Assembly: GCF_045689735.1 (NCBI RefSeq)
Contig: NZ_CP142685.1
Coordinates: 372,001-436,000, forward strand
Source of the DNA: Halothiobacillus sp045689735
GTDB taxonomy: Bacteria > Pseudomonadota > Gammaproteobacteria > Halothiobacillales > Halothiobacillaceae
Length of the DNA stretch: 64,000 nt
Reading direction: 5' to 3'
In this document: piece after piece, positions 50,251 through 58,006 of the stretch
Layout of the letters: the number at the start of each line of letters is the position of its first letter
How positions within the stretch are numbered: the first letter of the stretch is position 1
The notes under the pieces: generated by a model
The model's database searches: none
Told to the model about the DNA's origin: nothing
The model's input: the letters and a program-made list of their open reading frames with translations, nothing else
Program-made: the position numbers and the translations under genes

Positions 50251-51417
50251 TTATAGCCCGGCATCGGCTCGCAGGGCAGCGGCCTTATCGGTTTTTTCCC
50301 AGGTGAAGTCGGCATCTTCGCGCCCAAAGTGGCCGTAGCTGGCGGTTTTGCCATAGATTGGCCGAATCAGATCGAGCATCTTGATGATGCCATAGGGGCG
50401 GAGATCGAAATGTTGGCGCACCAAGGCGGTGATTTTGTCATCCCCGATTTTGCCGGTGCCGAAGGTGTCGATGCTGATCGAGGTGGGTTCGGCCACGCCA
50501 ATCGCATAAGAAACCTGAATCTCGCAGCGATCGGCAAGCCCAGCGGCGACGATGTTCTTCGCGACATACCGCCCGGCATAAGCGGCCGAACGATCGACCT
50601 TCGACGGATCCTTGCCCGAGAAGGCGCCGCCGCCGTGGCGTGCCATGCCGCCGTAGGTATCGACGATGATCTTGCGTCCGGTCAGACCGCAATCGCCCAC
50701 GGGGCCGCCGATCACGAAGTTGCCCGTCGGATTGATGTGGAATTTGGTGCGGGCATCGAGCCATTCGGCAGGCAGGACGGGCTTGATGATCAACTCCATC
50801 ACCGCTTCGCGCAGGTGGGCTTGTGATATGTCAGGGCTGTGCTGGGTAGAAAGCACGACCGCATCGATGCCAACCGGTTTGCCGTGTTGATAGCGGAAGG
50901 TGACCTGGGATTTGGCATCCGGACGCAGCCAGTCGAGTTCACCGGATTTGCGCACCGCGGCCTGCTGTTGCACGAGGCGATGCGCGTAGGTGATCGGCGC
51001 GGGCATCAGCACCTCGGTTTCATTGGTGGCGTAACCAAACATCAGCCCCTGATCGCCCGCGCCTTGTTCTTCGGCCACCATGCGATCCACGCCCTGCGCG
51101 ATGTCGGAGGACTGTTTGCCAATGGCATTCAACACGCCACAGGTTGCGCCATCGAACCCGAGATCCGAGCTGTTGTACCCAATATCGACAATCACCTTGC
51201 GCACGAGCTCATCGACATCCACCCAGGCAGAAGTGGTCACTTCCCCTGCGAGCACGACAAAGCCGGTTTTGACCAGGGTTTCGCAGGCCACCCGCGCGCG
51301 CGGGTCGGCGGCGAGGATGGCGTCAAGTACCGCATCGGAGATTTGATCGGCGATTTTATCCGGGTGGCCTTCGGCGACGGATTCAGAGGTAAACAGGTAA
51401 TCGGTTGCGGTTCGCAT
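50251..51417 (-). CDS. metK: S-adenosylmethionine synthetase
   Basis: Makes SAM from methionine and ATP. The 388-residue, three-domain protein has EGHPDKIADQISDAVLDAIL at residues about 15-34 and GAGDQGLMFGYATNET. The P-loop-like GGGAFSGKDPSKVDRSAAY is near residue 260, and DLRPYGIIKMLDLIRPIY is near the end. Upstream of the riboswitch by 16 bases, same strand as ahcY and metF. The SAH riboswitch therefore separates metK from the two SAH-responsive genes. Confidence 0.98.
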   Translation of the reverse strand: MRTATDYLFTSESVAEGHPDKIADQISDAVLDAILAADPRARVACETLVKTGFVVLAGEVTTSAWVDVDELVRKVIVDIGYNSSDLGFDGATCGVLNAIGKQSSDIAQGVDRMVAEEQGAGDQGLMFGYATNETEVLMPAPITYAHRLVQQQAAVRKSGELDWLRPDAKSQVTFRYQHGKPVGIDAVVLSTQHSPDISQAHLREAVMELIIKPVLPAEWLDARTKFHINPTGNFVIGGPVGDCGLTGRKIIVDTYGGMARHGGGAFSGKDPSKVDRSAAYAGRYVAKNIVAAGLADRCEIQVSYAIGVAEPTSISIDTFGTGKIGDDKITALVRQHFDLRPYGIIKMLDLIRPIYGKTASYGHFGREDADFTWEKTDKAAALRADAGL

Positions 51418-51563
51418 GGCGTGGGCTTCGTGGATATTGGGGTTTAGGGTAAAGATGAAAGGCGATGAGTTTAGCAGGTGTCTCGTTCAACGCGTCGCCC
51501 GATGCATCACCCGGAGAGGCCGCCCAGCGCAGCAGGGTGATCGGGGCGGCACGGTTGAGGGGA

Positions 51564-52379
51564 TTAGTAGCCGAAGGTGCCTTCGAGCAATTTCTCATCG
51601 CCGGCATATTCAGCGTTGGTCGCGGCCTCAAACGGACGAAGCTGGGAGGCTTTCAACAGCGCCTGACCCTGGCTGGTTTTATCCAGATTGAGAAGTGCGT
51701 CACGCAAGGTTTTGGCCTGGGCGGCGGTTACTTTGGGACTGATGCTGATTGCCAGGAATGGCAAGGGCGCGGTCGTGGTGACCGTGTTGAGATCGGGATA
51801 GCCGACGGCAATGGGCGTGGGGATGACGGCGGCGTCCACCTTGCCGGCAAGCACCTCATCCGCTGCCTGACGGTTCGATTCCACATAGATCAGGTTGGGT
51901 TGTTGCACCGGGTTGGGGAACAACTGGTACAAGGTGAGTGCGCTGACGGAAGGCGAGGGTTGCACGGCAATTTTTTTATTGATGAGTTCACTGGGGTCGA
52001 GTACGGCGTTATCCCCTTTCGTGACCAGGGATTGGGTGACCGTGCCACTCATCTTGGCAATGACCTGCCAATGCTGGCGCTGAACGCGAAAATCGGTGGT
52101 GGGTGCGGCATCCAGGGCAATATCAAAATTCGAGCCTGAACGGGTTTCCTGCCAGAAAGCCAGATAGTTTGGGAAGGTTTTCAGGGTGATCGGCAGCCCC
52201 GTCATCTGACTGATCTGATCGATCAGCGGGGAGAAGGATTTTTCCAGTTCGGCCTGCGGCAAAAACGGCGGGATGGCGAACGAGAGGGCGGACGCAGGCT
52301 GAGCCAGCCCGAGTGCCAGTAGGGCACCGAGCCAGAAGGGACGCAGCCAGTCGGCAAGACGAGCGATGAGATGCGGCAT
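51564..52379 (-). CDS. Periplasmic PhnD/SsuA-like solute-binding protein, orphan
   Basis: A 271-residue secreted protein: signal peptide (PFWLGALLALGLAQPASA, cleavage about residue 31), then a type II periplasmic-binding fold. It starts FAIPPFLPQAELEKSFSPLIDQIS, close to phosphate/phosphite/phosphonate (PhnD) binding proteins. The hinge and second lobe include LINKKIAVQPSPSVSALTLY and EVLAGKVDAAVIPTPIAVGY. No ABC permease or ATPase lies nearby, so the substrate and partner are unknown. It is divergent from the redoxin gene. Confidence 0.8.
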   Translation of the reverse strand: MPHLIARLADWLRPFWLGALLALGLAQPASALSFAIPPFLPQAELEKSFSPLIDQISQMTGLPITLKTFPNYLAFWQETRSGSNFDIALDAAPTTDFRVQRQHWQVIAKMSGTVTQSLVTKGDNAVLDPSELINKKIAVQPSPSVSALTLYQLFPNPVQQPNLIYVESNRQAADEVLAGKVDAAVIPTPIAVGYPDLNTVTTTAPLPFLAISISPKVTAAQAKTLRDALLNLDKTSQGQALLKASQLRPFEAATNAEYAGDEKLLEGTFGY

Positions 52380-52545
52380 GAGGCGGACTCCTTGGTCGGT
52401 TGGTTCTTTTTGTACGAGTCAGCCTGTCGAGAGGCTGTACTACATTGAACCTGCGTGATCCCTCGTCACCTGTATCATGACCAAGCAAAATCGACGCAGT
52501 GAAATTTTCGGGTGTCACTAAAAAGTAATCTCAGGAGTTTGTCCA

Positions 52546-53118
52546 ATGGTTCGTACCACAACCCCCATAGGGGAATTTAATCAACCGGTGCCGGATTTCG
52601 TGCTGGCCGATACCCGCGAGCGGCTGTGGTATCTGGAAGATTTGGTCGGCCCGAATGGGTTGCTGGTGATGTTCATCTGCAATCACTGCCCCTATGTGCA
52701 GGCCATCTTGCCGAAAATCGTGCGCGACACGACCGAGTTGCGCACGCTGGGCGTGCATTCCGTCGCCATCATGTCCAACGATGCGTCGCAATACCCGGAA
52801 GATTCTGCGGAAAATATGCGGCGACTGGCGGAACGCTGGCAGTTTCCCTTCCCCTATCTGCACGACGAAACCCAAGAGGTTGCGCGCGCGTTCGGCGCGG
52901 TGTGCACCCCGGATTTTTTCGGGTACAACAAGGAATTGAAGTTACAATATCGTGGACGGATGGATGCTTCGGGCAAAGAATCCCGTCCGGATGCGCCGCG
53001 TGAATTATTCGAGGCCATGCGCCAGATTGCCGCAACCGGTATCGGGCCGCAAGAGCAATGGCCGTCGATCGGTTGTTCAATCAAATGGCTACCTGAGCCG
53101 TCGTCGGAAGAGGACTAG
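52546..53118 (+). CDS. Thioredoxin-fold redoxin (AhpC/TSA superfamily)
   Basis: A 190-residue cytosolic redoxin. The active-site segment FICNHCPYVQAI places two cysteines at residues 45 and 48 in a CNHC arrangement at the start of the thioredoxin helix. The central DETQEVARAFGAVCTPDFFGYN and the C-terminal IGCSIKW are typical of the thioredoxin-like family DUF899/redoxin-type proteins. It could act as a peroxiredoxin-like or thiol-disulfide protein; the partner is unknown. Its TAG stop overlaps the left end of the five-hairpin element, but the length is close to that of homologues. Confidence 0.85.
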   Translation: MVRTTTPIGEFNQPVPDFVLADTRERLWYLEDLVGPNGLLVMFICNHCPYVQAILPKIVRDTTELRTLGVHSVAIMSNDASQYPEDSAENMRRLAERWQFPFPYLHDETQEVARAFGAVCTPDFFGYNKELKLQYRGRMDASGKESRPDAPRELFEAMRQIAATGIGPQEQWPSIGCSIKWLPEPSSEED

Positions 53119-53285
53119 CAGGATGTTGAAAAAGGGCTTTTATACCCTTTTTCAACTCGGCTCGTCGCGGTACATGTCCGCGACGGCCTTCAAAGATCAA
53201 TTACTTAGCGTGATTGATCTTCGTGCAAGCCATCCATGGCTTGCCTTAACAGGCCGTTGAAAAGAGTTTTTCAACGGCCAGCTAA
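53115..53285 (+). mobile_element. MITE-like element with five successive hairpins (copy A)
   Basis: Imperfect inverted ends CTAGCAGGATGTTGAAAAA and TTTTTCAACGGCCAGCTAA bound five hairpins. They are 53125-53156 (12 bp), 53163-53185 (CGTCGCGG/CCGCGACG, 7-base loop), 53193-53221 (12 bp with one wobble), 53225-53244 (8-9 bp), and 53252-53279 (12 bp, GAGT loop). No coding capacity. The first hairpin may terminate the redoxin transcript. Hairpin order and the second hairpin with its downstream CTTCA match the element at 20456-20636. Mobility is inferred from the ends, not shown. Confidence 0.7.
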
Positions 53286-53463
53286 AGAATCCCGCCAGCC
53301 TTGGTGGGTAATCCGGCGGTGGGTTGGTTGCCAACCGAGCCAATTATGGTGACAATGCGATGAATTTGTCCGCCGCCTGGGTTGAGCGCGCAGGCGGCGC
53401 TTATCTTGCTTAAAAACTCGCGATGACGCGAATACCGAATTTTCATCAAACTGGAGAGACCTA
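53286..53463 (+). other. Structured leader region of tkt
   Basis: Non-coding, with three further hairpins: CCGCC/GGCGG (53292-53319), GGTTGG/CCAACC with a 3-base loop (53322-53336), and CGCCGCCTG/CAGGCGGCG (53371-53399). None has a U-tract. A GGAGAG ribosome binding site sits just before the tkt ATG. No known riboswitch class recognised. Confidence 0.5.
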
Positions 53464-55452
53464 ATGTCTACGCGTAGAGAGCTGGCCAATGCGATTCGTG
53501 CCCTGAGCATGGACGCCGTGCAGAAGGCCAATTCAGGCCACCCGGGCGCCCCGATGGGCATGGCGGATATTGCTGAGGTATTGTGGAACAGCTACCTCAA
53601 GCACAACCCGAAAAACCCACAATGGCCAAACCGTGACCGGTTCGTGCTCTCCAATGGTCATGGCTCGATGCTGATTTATTCGCTGCTCCATCTTTCCGGC
53701 TATAACCTGCCGATGGATGAGCTGAAGAACTTCCGCCAACTGCACTCGCAAACGCCCGGGCACCCGGAATACGGCTATACCGCCGGGGTAGAAACCACGA
53801 CCGGCCCGCTGGGTCAGGGCATCACCAACGCCGTGGGTATGGCGATTGCGGAAAAAATGCTGGCGGGGCAATTCAACAAGCCCGGCCATAACATCATCGA
53901 CCACTACACCTACTGCTTCCTAGGTGATGGCTGCATGATGGAAGGCATTTCCCATGAAGCTTGTTCGCTGGCGGGCACGCTGGGTCTCGGCAAGCTGATT
54001 GCCTTCTATGACGACAATGGCATTTCGATTGATGGCCATGTCGAAGGTTGGTTTACCGACGATACGCCGGGTCGGTTTGAGGCCTATGGCTGGCATGTGG
54101 TGCGCAATGTCGATGGCCATGATGCCGAGGCCATTGATGCGGCAATTCGTGAAGCGCGTGCGGTCAACGACAAGCCGACACTGATTTGCACCAAAACTGT
54201 GATTGGTTTTGGCGCGCCGAATCTGTGCGGCACCCATGATTGCCACGGTGCCGCACTGGGTGAAGCCGAAGTGAAAGCTACCCGGGAGAATCTTGGCTGG
54301 AACCATGAGCCCTTCGCGATCCCGGCTGAGGTGTACGCCGGTTGGGATGCTACGGAAAAAGGCGCTGCGCTGGAATCTGGTTGGAATGATGCGATGGCCG
54401 CCTATGCCAAAGCCTTCCCTGTCGAGGCCGCCGAACTGAAGCGTCGCCTGGCGGGTGATTTGCCGGCCGAGTTGGCAGCTAAAATGGACGCGTTCATTGC
54501 CGAGGTGGCTGCCAAAGGTGAAACCATCGCCAGCCGCAAGGCGTCACAGAATAGCATCACCGCGATTGCCGCCATGTTGCCGGAGCTGGTTGGTGGTTCA
54601 GCGGATCTCGCGCCCTCGAACCTCACCACTTGGAAAGGTTGCCGTGCCCTGTCTGCCACCGAATCGGATGCCAACTACATCCACTATGGCGTGCGCGAAT
54701 TCGGCATGTCGGCCATCATGAACGGCATGGTGCTGCATGGTGGCTTCGTCCCGTTTGCGGCCACCTTCCTCATGTTCTCCGAATACGCCCGTAATGCCCT
54801 GCGCATGGCGGCACTGATGAAGATCGGCTCGATCTTCGTCTATACCCACGACTCCATCGGTCTGGGCGAAGACGGCCCGACCCACCAGCCGGTCGAGCAA
54901 ATCGCCACTCTGCGCATGATTCCGCGTATGAATACCTGGCGCCCCTGCGATGCAGTCGAATCAGCGGTGGCCTGGAAGGCTGCCGTGCTGCGCCGTGACG
55001 CGCCGAGCACCCTGATCTTCTCTCGGCAGAACTTGGCTCACCAGACCCGCACGCCGGAGCAGATCGCCAACATCGCGCGCGGTGGTTATGTGCTGCGTGA
55101 TTGCGTGGGCACCCCGGATCTGATTCTGATTGCCACGGGTTCCGAGGTTTCTCTGGCGACTGCGGCGGCAGAGAAGATCGAGGGCAAGAAGGTGCGTGTC
55201 GTCTCCATGCCCTGCACTGAAGTATTCGACGCACAGGATGCGTCCTATCGTGAGTCGGTACTGCCGTCCTCGGTGCGTGCCCGCGTGGCGGTGGAAGCCG
55301 GCGTGACCGGTTTCTGGGCAAAATATGTCGGGCTGGATGGCAAAGTGGTCGGTATCGATACTTTTGGCGAATCAGCGCCGGCCGGTGAGCTGTTCAAACT
55401 GTTCGGCTTCACGGTCGACAATGTGGTTGCCGCCGCCAAGTCCTTGGGCTGA
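53464..55452 (+). CDS. tkt: Transketolase
   Basis: Thiamine-diphosphate enzyme moving two-carbon ketol units in the pentose phosphate and Calvin cycles. The N-terminal TPP domain has SGHPGAPMGMADIAEVLW, GHGSMLIYSLLHLSGY, GPLGQGITNAVGMA and the GDG...N motif (FLGDGCMMEGISHEA, then DDNGISIDG). The pyrimidine domain has HDSIGLGEDGPTHQPVEQ, and the C-terminal domain is complete. Length 662 residues. The set tkt-gap-pgk-pyk-fba suggests a role in carbon fixation or gluconeogenesis. Confidence 0.98.
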   Translation: MSTRRELANAIRALSMDAVQKANSGHPGAPMGMADIAEVLWNSYLKHNPKNPQWPNRDRFVLSNGHGSMLIYSLLHLSGYNLPMDELKNFRQLHSQTPGHPEYGYTAGVETTTGPLGQGITNAVGMAIAEKMLAGQFNKPGHNIIDHYTYCFLGDGCMMEGISHEACSLAGTLGLGKLIAFYDDNGISIDGHVEGWFTDDTPGRFEAYGWHVVRNVDGHDAEAIDAAIREARAVNDKPTLICTKTVIGFGAPNLCGTHDCHGAALGEAEVKATRENLGWNHEPFAIPAEVYAGWDATEKGAALESGWNDAMAAYAKAFPVEAAELKRRLAGDLPAELAAKMDAFIAEVAAKGETIASRKASQNSITAIAAMLPELVGGSADLAPSNLTTWKGCRALSATESDANYIHYGVREFGMSAIMNGMVLHGGFVPFAATFLMFSEYARNALRMAALMKIGSIFVYTHDSIGLGEDGPTHQPVEQIATLRMIPRMNTWRPCDAVESAVAWKAAVLRRDAPSTLIFSRQNLAHQTRTPEQIANIARGGYVLRDCVGTPDLILIATGSEVSLATAAAEKIEGKKVRVVSMPCTEVFDAQDASYRESVLPSSVRARVAVEAGVTGFWAKYVGLDGKVVGIDTFGESAPAGELFKLFGFTVDNVVAAAKSLG

Positions 55453-55539
55453 TTTTATCCGGTTCAGCGGAAGGTGCCCTGATGCGCGTCGTCAGGCGCG
55501 CCGTCATCCATTACAAATTGTTTAACAGGGGTTCTAGAG

Positions 55540-56541
55540 ATGACTATCAAAGTAGGTATTAACGGGTTCGGTCGCATTGGTCGCATGGTGTTCCGCGCCG
55601 CCTTCCAGGAGGCTGAGTTTGCCAATATCGAAATCGTTGCCATTAACGATTTGCTGGAGCCGGACTATCTGGCCTACATGCTCAAACACGATTCCGTTCA
55701 CGGTCGCTTCAAGGGTGAAGTGTCTGTCGAAGGGAACTTCATGATCGTGAATGGCAAGAAAATCCGCCTGACTGCCGAGCGCGATCCGGCCAACCTCAAA
55801 TGGGGTGAAGTGGGCGTTGATGTCGTGGTGGAATCGACCGGCTTCTTCCTGACCGAAGAATCTTGCCAGGCACACTTGAAAGCAGGCGCGAAAAAGGTCG
55901 TGCAGTCGGCGCCCTCCAAGGATGCCACGCCGATGTTCGTTTATGGCGTCAACCACAAGACCTACTCAGGTCAATCCATTATTTCTGCGGCTTCCTGCAC
56001 CACCAACGGTCTGGCGCCGATGGCCAAGGTGTTGCATGACGCCTTCGGCATCAAACGCGGCCTGATGACGACGGTGCATGCGGCAACCGCAACCCAGAAA
56101 ACGGTGGATGGTCCGTCCTCCAAAGATTGGCGCGGTGGTCGTGGCATTCTGGAAAACATCATCCCGTCCTCGACGGGTGCCGCCAAGGCCGTGGGTGTCG
56201 TGCTGCCGGAACTGAAAGGCAAGCTGACGGGGATGGCCTTCCGTGTGCCGACTTCGGATGTATCTGTGGTCGACTTGACGGTCGAGCTCAACAAAGAGAC
56301 TTCGTATGACGCAATTTGTGCGGCCATGAAATCTGCCTCCGAAGGTGAGCTCAAAGGGGTGTTGGGATACACCGATGCGGCCGTGGTATCCACCGATTTC
56401 CGTGGTGTAAGCGCCCCCTCCGTATTTGATGCCACTGCGGGCATCATGTTGGATTCCACCTTCGTGAAGCTGGTCGCTTGGTATGACAACGAATATGGTT
56501 ACACCTGCAACCTGATGCGCATGGTCAAGGCGATCGGTTAA
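55540..56541 (+). CDS. gap: Glyceraldehyde-3-phosphate dehydrogenase
   Basis: Oxidises or, in the Calvin direction, reduces triose phosphate. The NAD(P)-binding motif GINGFGRIGRMVFRAA is at residues 6-21. The catalytic Cys at about 153 lies in SAASCTTNGLAP, with TTVHAATATQKTVDGPS and the C-terminal WYDNEYGYTCNL following. The sequence after strand 2 reads AINDLLEPDY; an aspartate there usually favours NAD. Length 333 residues. Its stop codon lies inside an 18 bp perfect palindrome. Confidence 0.97.
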   Translation: MTIKVGINGFGRIGRMVFRAAFQEAEFANIEIVAINDLLEPDYLAYMLKHDSVHGRFKGEVSVEGNFMIVNGKKIRLTAERDPANLKWGEVGVDVVVESTGFFLTEESCQAHLKAGAKKVVQSAPSKDATPMFVYGVNHKTYSGQSIISAASCTTNGLAPMAKVLHDAFGIKRGLMTTVHAATATQKTVDGPSSKDWRGGRGILENIIPSSTGAAKAVGVVLPELKGKLTGMAFRVPTSDVSVVDLTVELNKETSYDAICAAMKSASEGELKGVLGYTDAAVVSTDFRGVSAPSVFDATAGIMLDSTFVKLVAWYDNEYGYTCNLMRMVKAIG

Positions 56542-56549
56542 CCGGTTAA

Positions 56550-56577
56550 CCGGGCATCGGTGCGAACGGATGCCCGG
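56550..56577 (+). terminator. Hairpin after gap
   Basis: CCGGGCATC (56550-56558) pairs with GATGCCCGG (56569-56577), a 9 bp GC-rich stem with a 10-base loop and no U-tract. It may partly terminate or stabilise the gap transcript before pgk. Confidence 0.5.
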
Positions 56578-56669
56578 AATTCTGGCGGAATCTTGACAAG
56601 AGAGCCGTTCGGTTCACGCGGATTGAACCCAACTGTTTTCATTTTCATATTGTTTGCAAGGGGTGAGTG

Positions 56670-57854
56670 ATGGCTAATTTTCTGCGGATGAGCAATCTCG
56701 ATCTGGCGGGTAAGCGCGTGTTGATTCGTGCCGATCTGAATGTGCCGGTCAAAGATGGCAAGGTGACCTCGGATGCGCGGATTACCGCTTCAATGGCCAC
56801 CATCGCTCACTGCGTGAACGCAGGCGCCAAGGTCATGGTGACTTCGCATTTGGGGCGGCCGGAAGAGGGTGTGTATTCCGAAGAGAACTCGTTGGCACCG
56901 GTTGCGGCGGACATGGCCGCTAAATTGGGCAAGCCGGTTCGCTTGATTCGTGATTGGGTCAATGGCGGTTTTGATGTGGCCGCTGGCGAAGTCGTGCTGC
57001 TGGAAAATGTGCGTTTCAATGTCGGCGAGAAGAAAAATCTCGATGAAACCGCCAAAAAATATGCGGCGTTGTGTGATGTGTTCGTGATGGATGCCTTTGG
57101 TACGGCGCACCGTGCTGAGGGTTCTACCCACGGCGTGGCCAAATACGCGCCGGTCGCCTGTGCGGGCTTATTGCTGGCTGAAGAGCTGGAGGCGCTGGAT
57201 AAAGCGTTGGCCAACCCGGCGCGACCGATGGTCGCCATCGTGGGCGGCTCGAAAGTATCCACCAAACTCACGGTACTCGAATCCCTGTCCGAAAAAGTGG
57301 ATCAATTGGTGGTCGGGGGCGGCATTGCAAATACCTTCATCAAAGCGGCGGGCGGCGAAGTCGGCAAGTCACTGTGCGAGAATGATCTCGTGCCGACTGC
57401 GCAGGCGCTGATGAGCAAAATGAATGATCGTGGTGCACGGATTCCGGTTGCTGTGGATGTCGTTTGTGGCAAGAAATTCGATGCCAATGAACCGGCTGTC
57501 CTCAAGGCTGTGGGCGAGGTTGCCGAAGATGACATGATCTTCGACATCGGGCCAAAATCTGCGCAAGAACTCGCGGACATCATCATGCGCGCGGGTACCG
57601 TCGTTTGGAACGGCCCGGTTGGCGTGTTCGAGTTTGATCAGTTTGGCGAAGGCACCAAAACCATCGCGATGGCGATTGCGAATACTCAGGCATTCACGCT
57701 GGCCGGAGGCGGGGATACGATTGCCGCCATCCAGAAGTACGATATCTATGATCGGGTCAGTTACATTTCCACTGCGGGCGGGGCGTTTCTGGAGTATCTG
57801 GAAGGAAAAACCCTGCCTGCCGTGGCGATTCTTGAAGAACGCGCCCGCGGTTGA
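56670..57854 (+). CDS. pgk: Phosphoglycerate kinase
   Basis: Transfers phosphate between 1,3-bisphosphoglycerate and ADP/ATP; two-domain monomeric kinase. The N-terminal RVLIRADLNVPVKDGKVT and MVTSHLGRPEEG bind 3-phosphoglycerate. The central AIVGGSKVSTKL and the C-terminal VGVFEFDQFGEGTKTIA, then LAGGGDTIAA, form the nucleotide site. Length 394 residues. The frame starts at a GTG three bases earlier, but GGGG 6 bases before the ATG at 56670 supports the ATG. Confidence 0.98.
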   Translation: MANFLRMSNLDLAGKRVLIRADLNVPVKDGKVTSDARITASMATIAHCVNAGAKVMVTSHLGRPEEGVYSEENSLAPVAADMAAKLGKPVRLIRDWVNGGFDVAAGEVVLLENVRFNVGEKKNLDETAKKYAALCDVFVMDAFGTAHRAEGSTHGVAKYAPVACAGLLLAEELEALDKALANPARPMVAIVGGSKVSTKLTVLESLSEKVDQLVVGGGIANTFIKAAGGEVGKSLCENDLVPTAQALMSKMNDRGARIPVAVDVVCGKKFDANEPAVLKAVGEVAEDDMIFDIGPKSAQELADIIMRAGTVVWNGPVGVFEFDQFGEGTKTIAMAIANTQAFTLAGGGDTIAAIQKYDIYDRVSYISTAGGAFLEYLEGKTLPAVAILEERARG

Positions 57855-58006
57855 TGACGGGTTGTGGGGCTCGTTTTGGTTCGAGCCTCTGGCGTCCGAT
57901 GAGACAGTATGCGCGTAGTACCAAACTTTCAGGTACATTCTGTGCCGAGCGTTCTTGCACGGGCAGCGGTGGTTTGCTGCCAACGATCTTCAGTTAAGGA
58001 TCCATC

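Noticed and set aside
51418..51563. SAM riboswitch upstream of metK
   Set aside because: The 146-base gap shows no SAM-I, SAM-II or SAM-IV type core or terminator.
52546..53118. Truncation of the redoxin gene by the adjacent element
   Set aside because: The stop codon overlaps the element end, but the protein keeps the conserved C-terminal IGCSIKW region and normal length, so loss of function is not supported.
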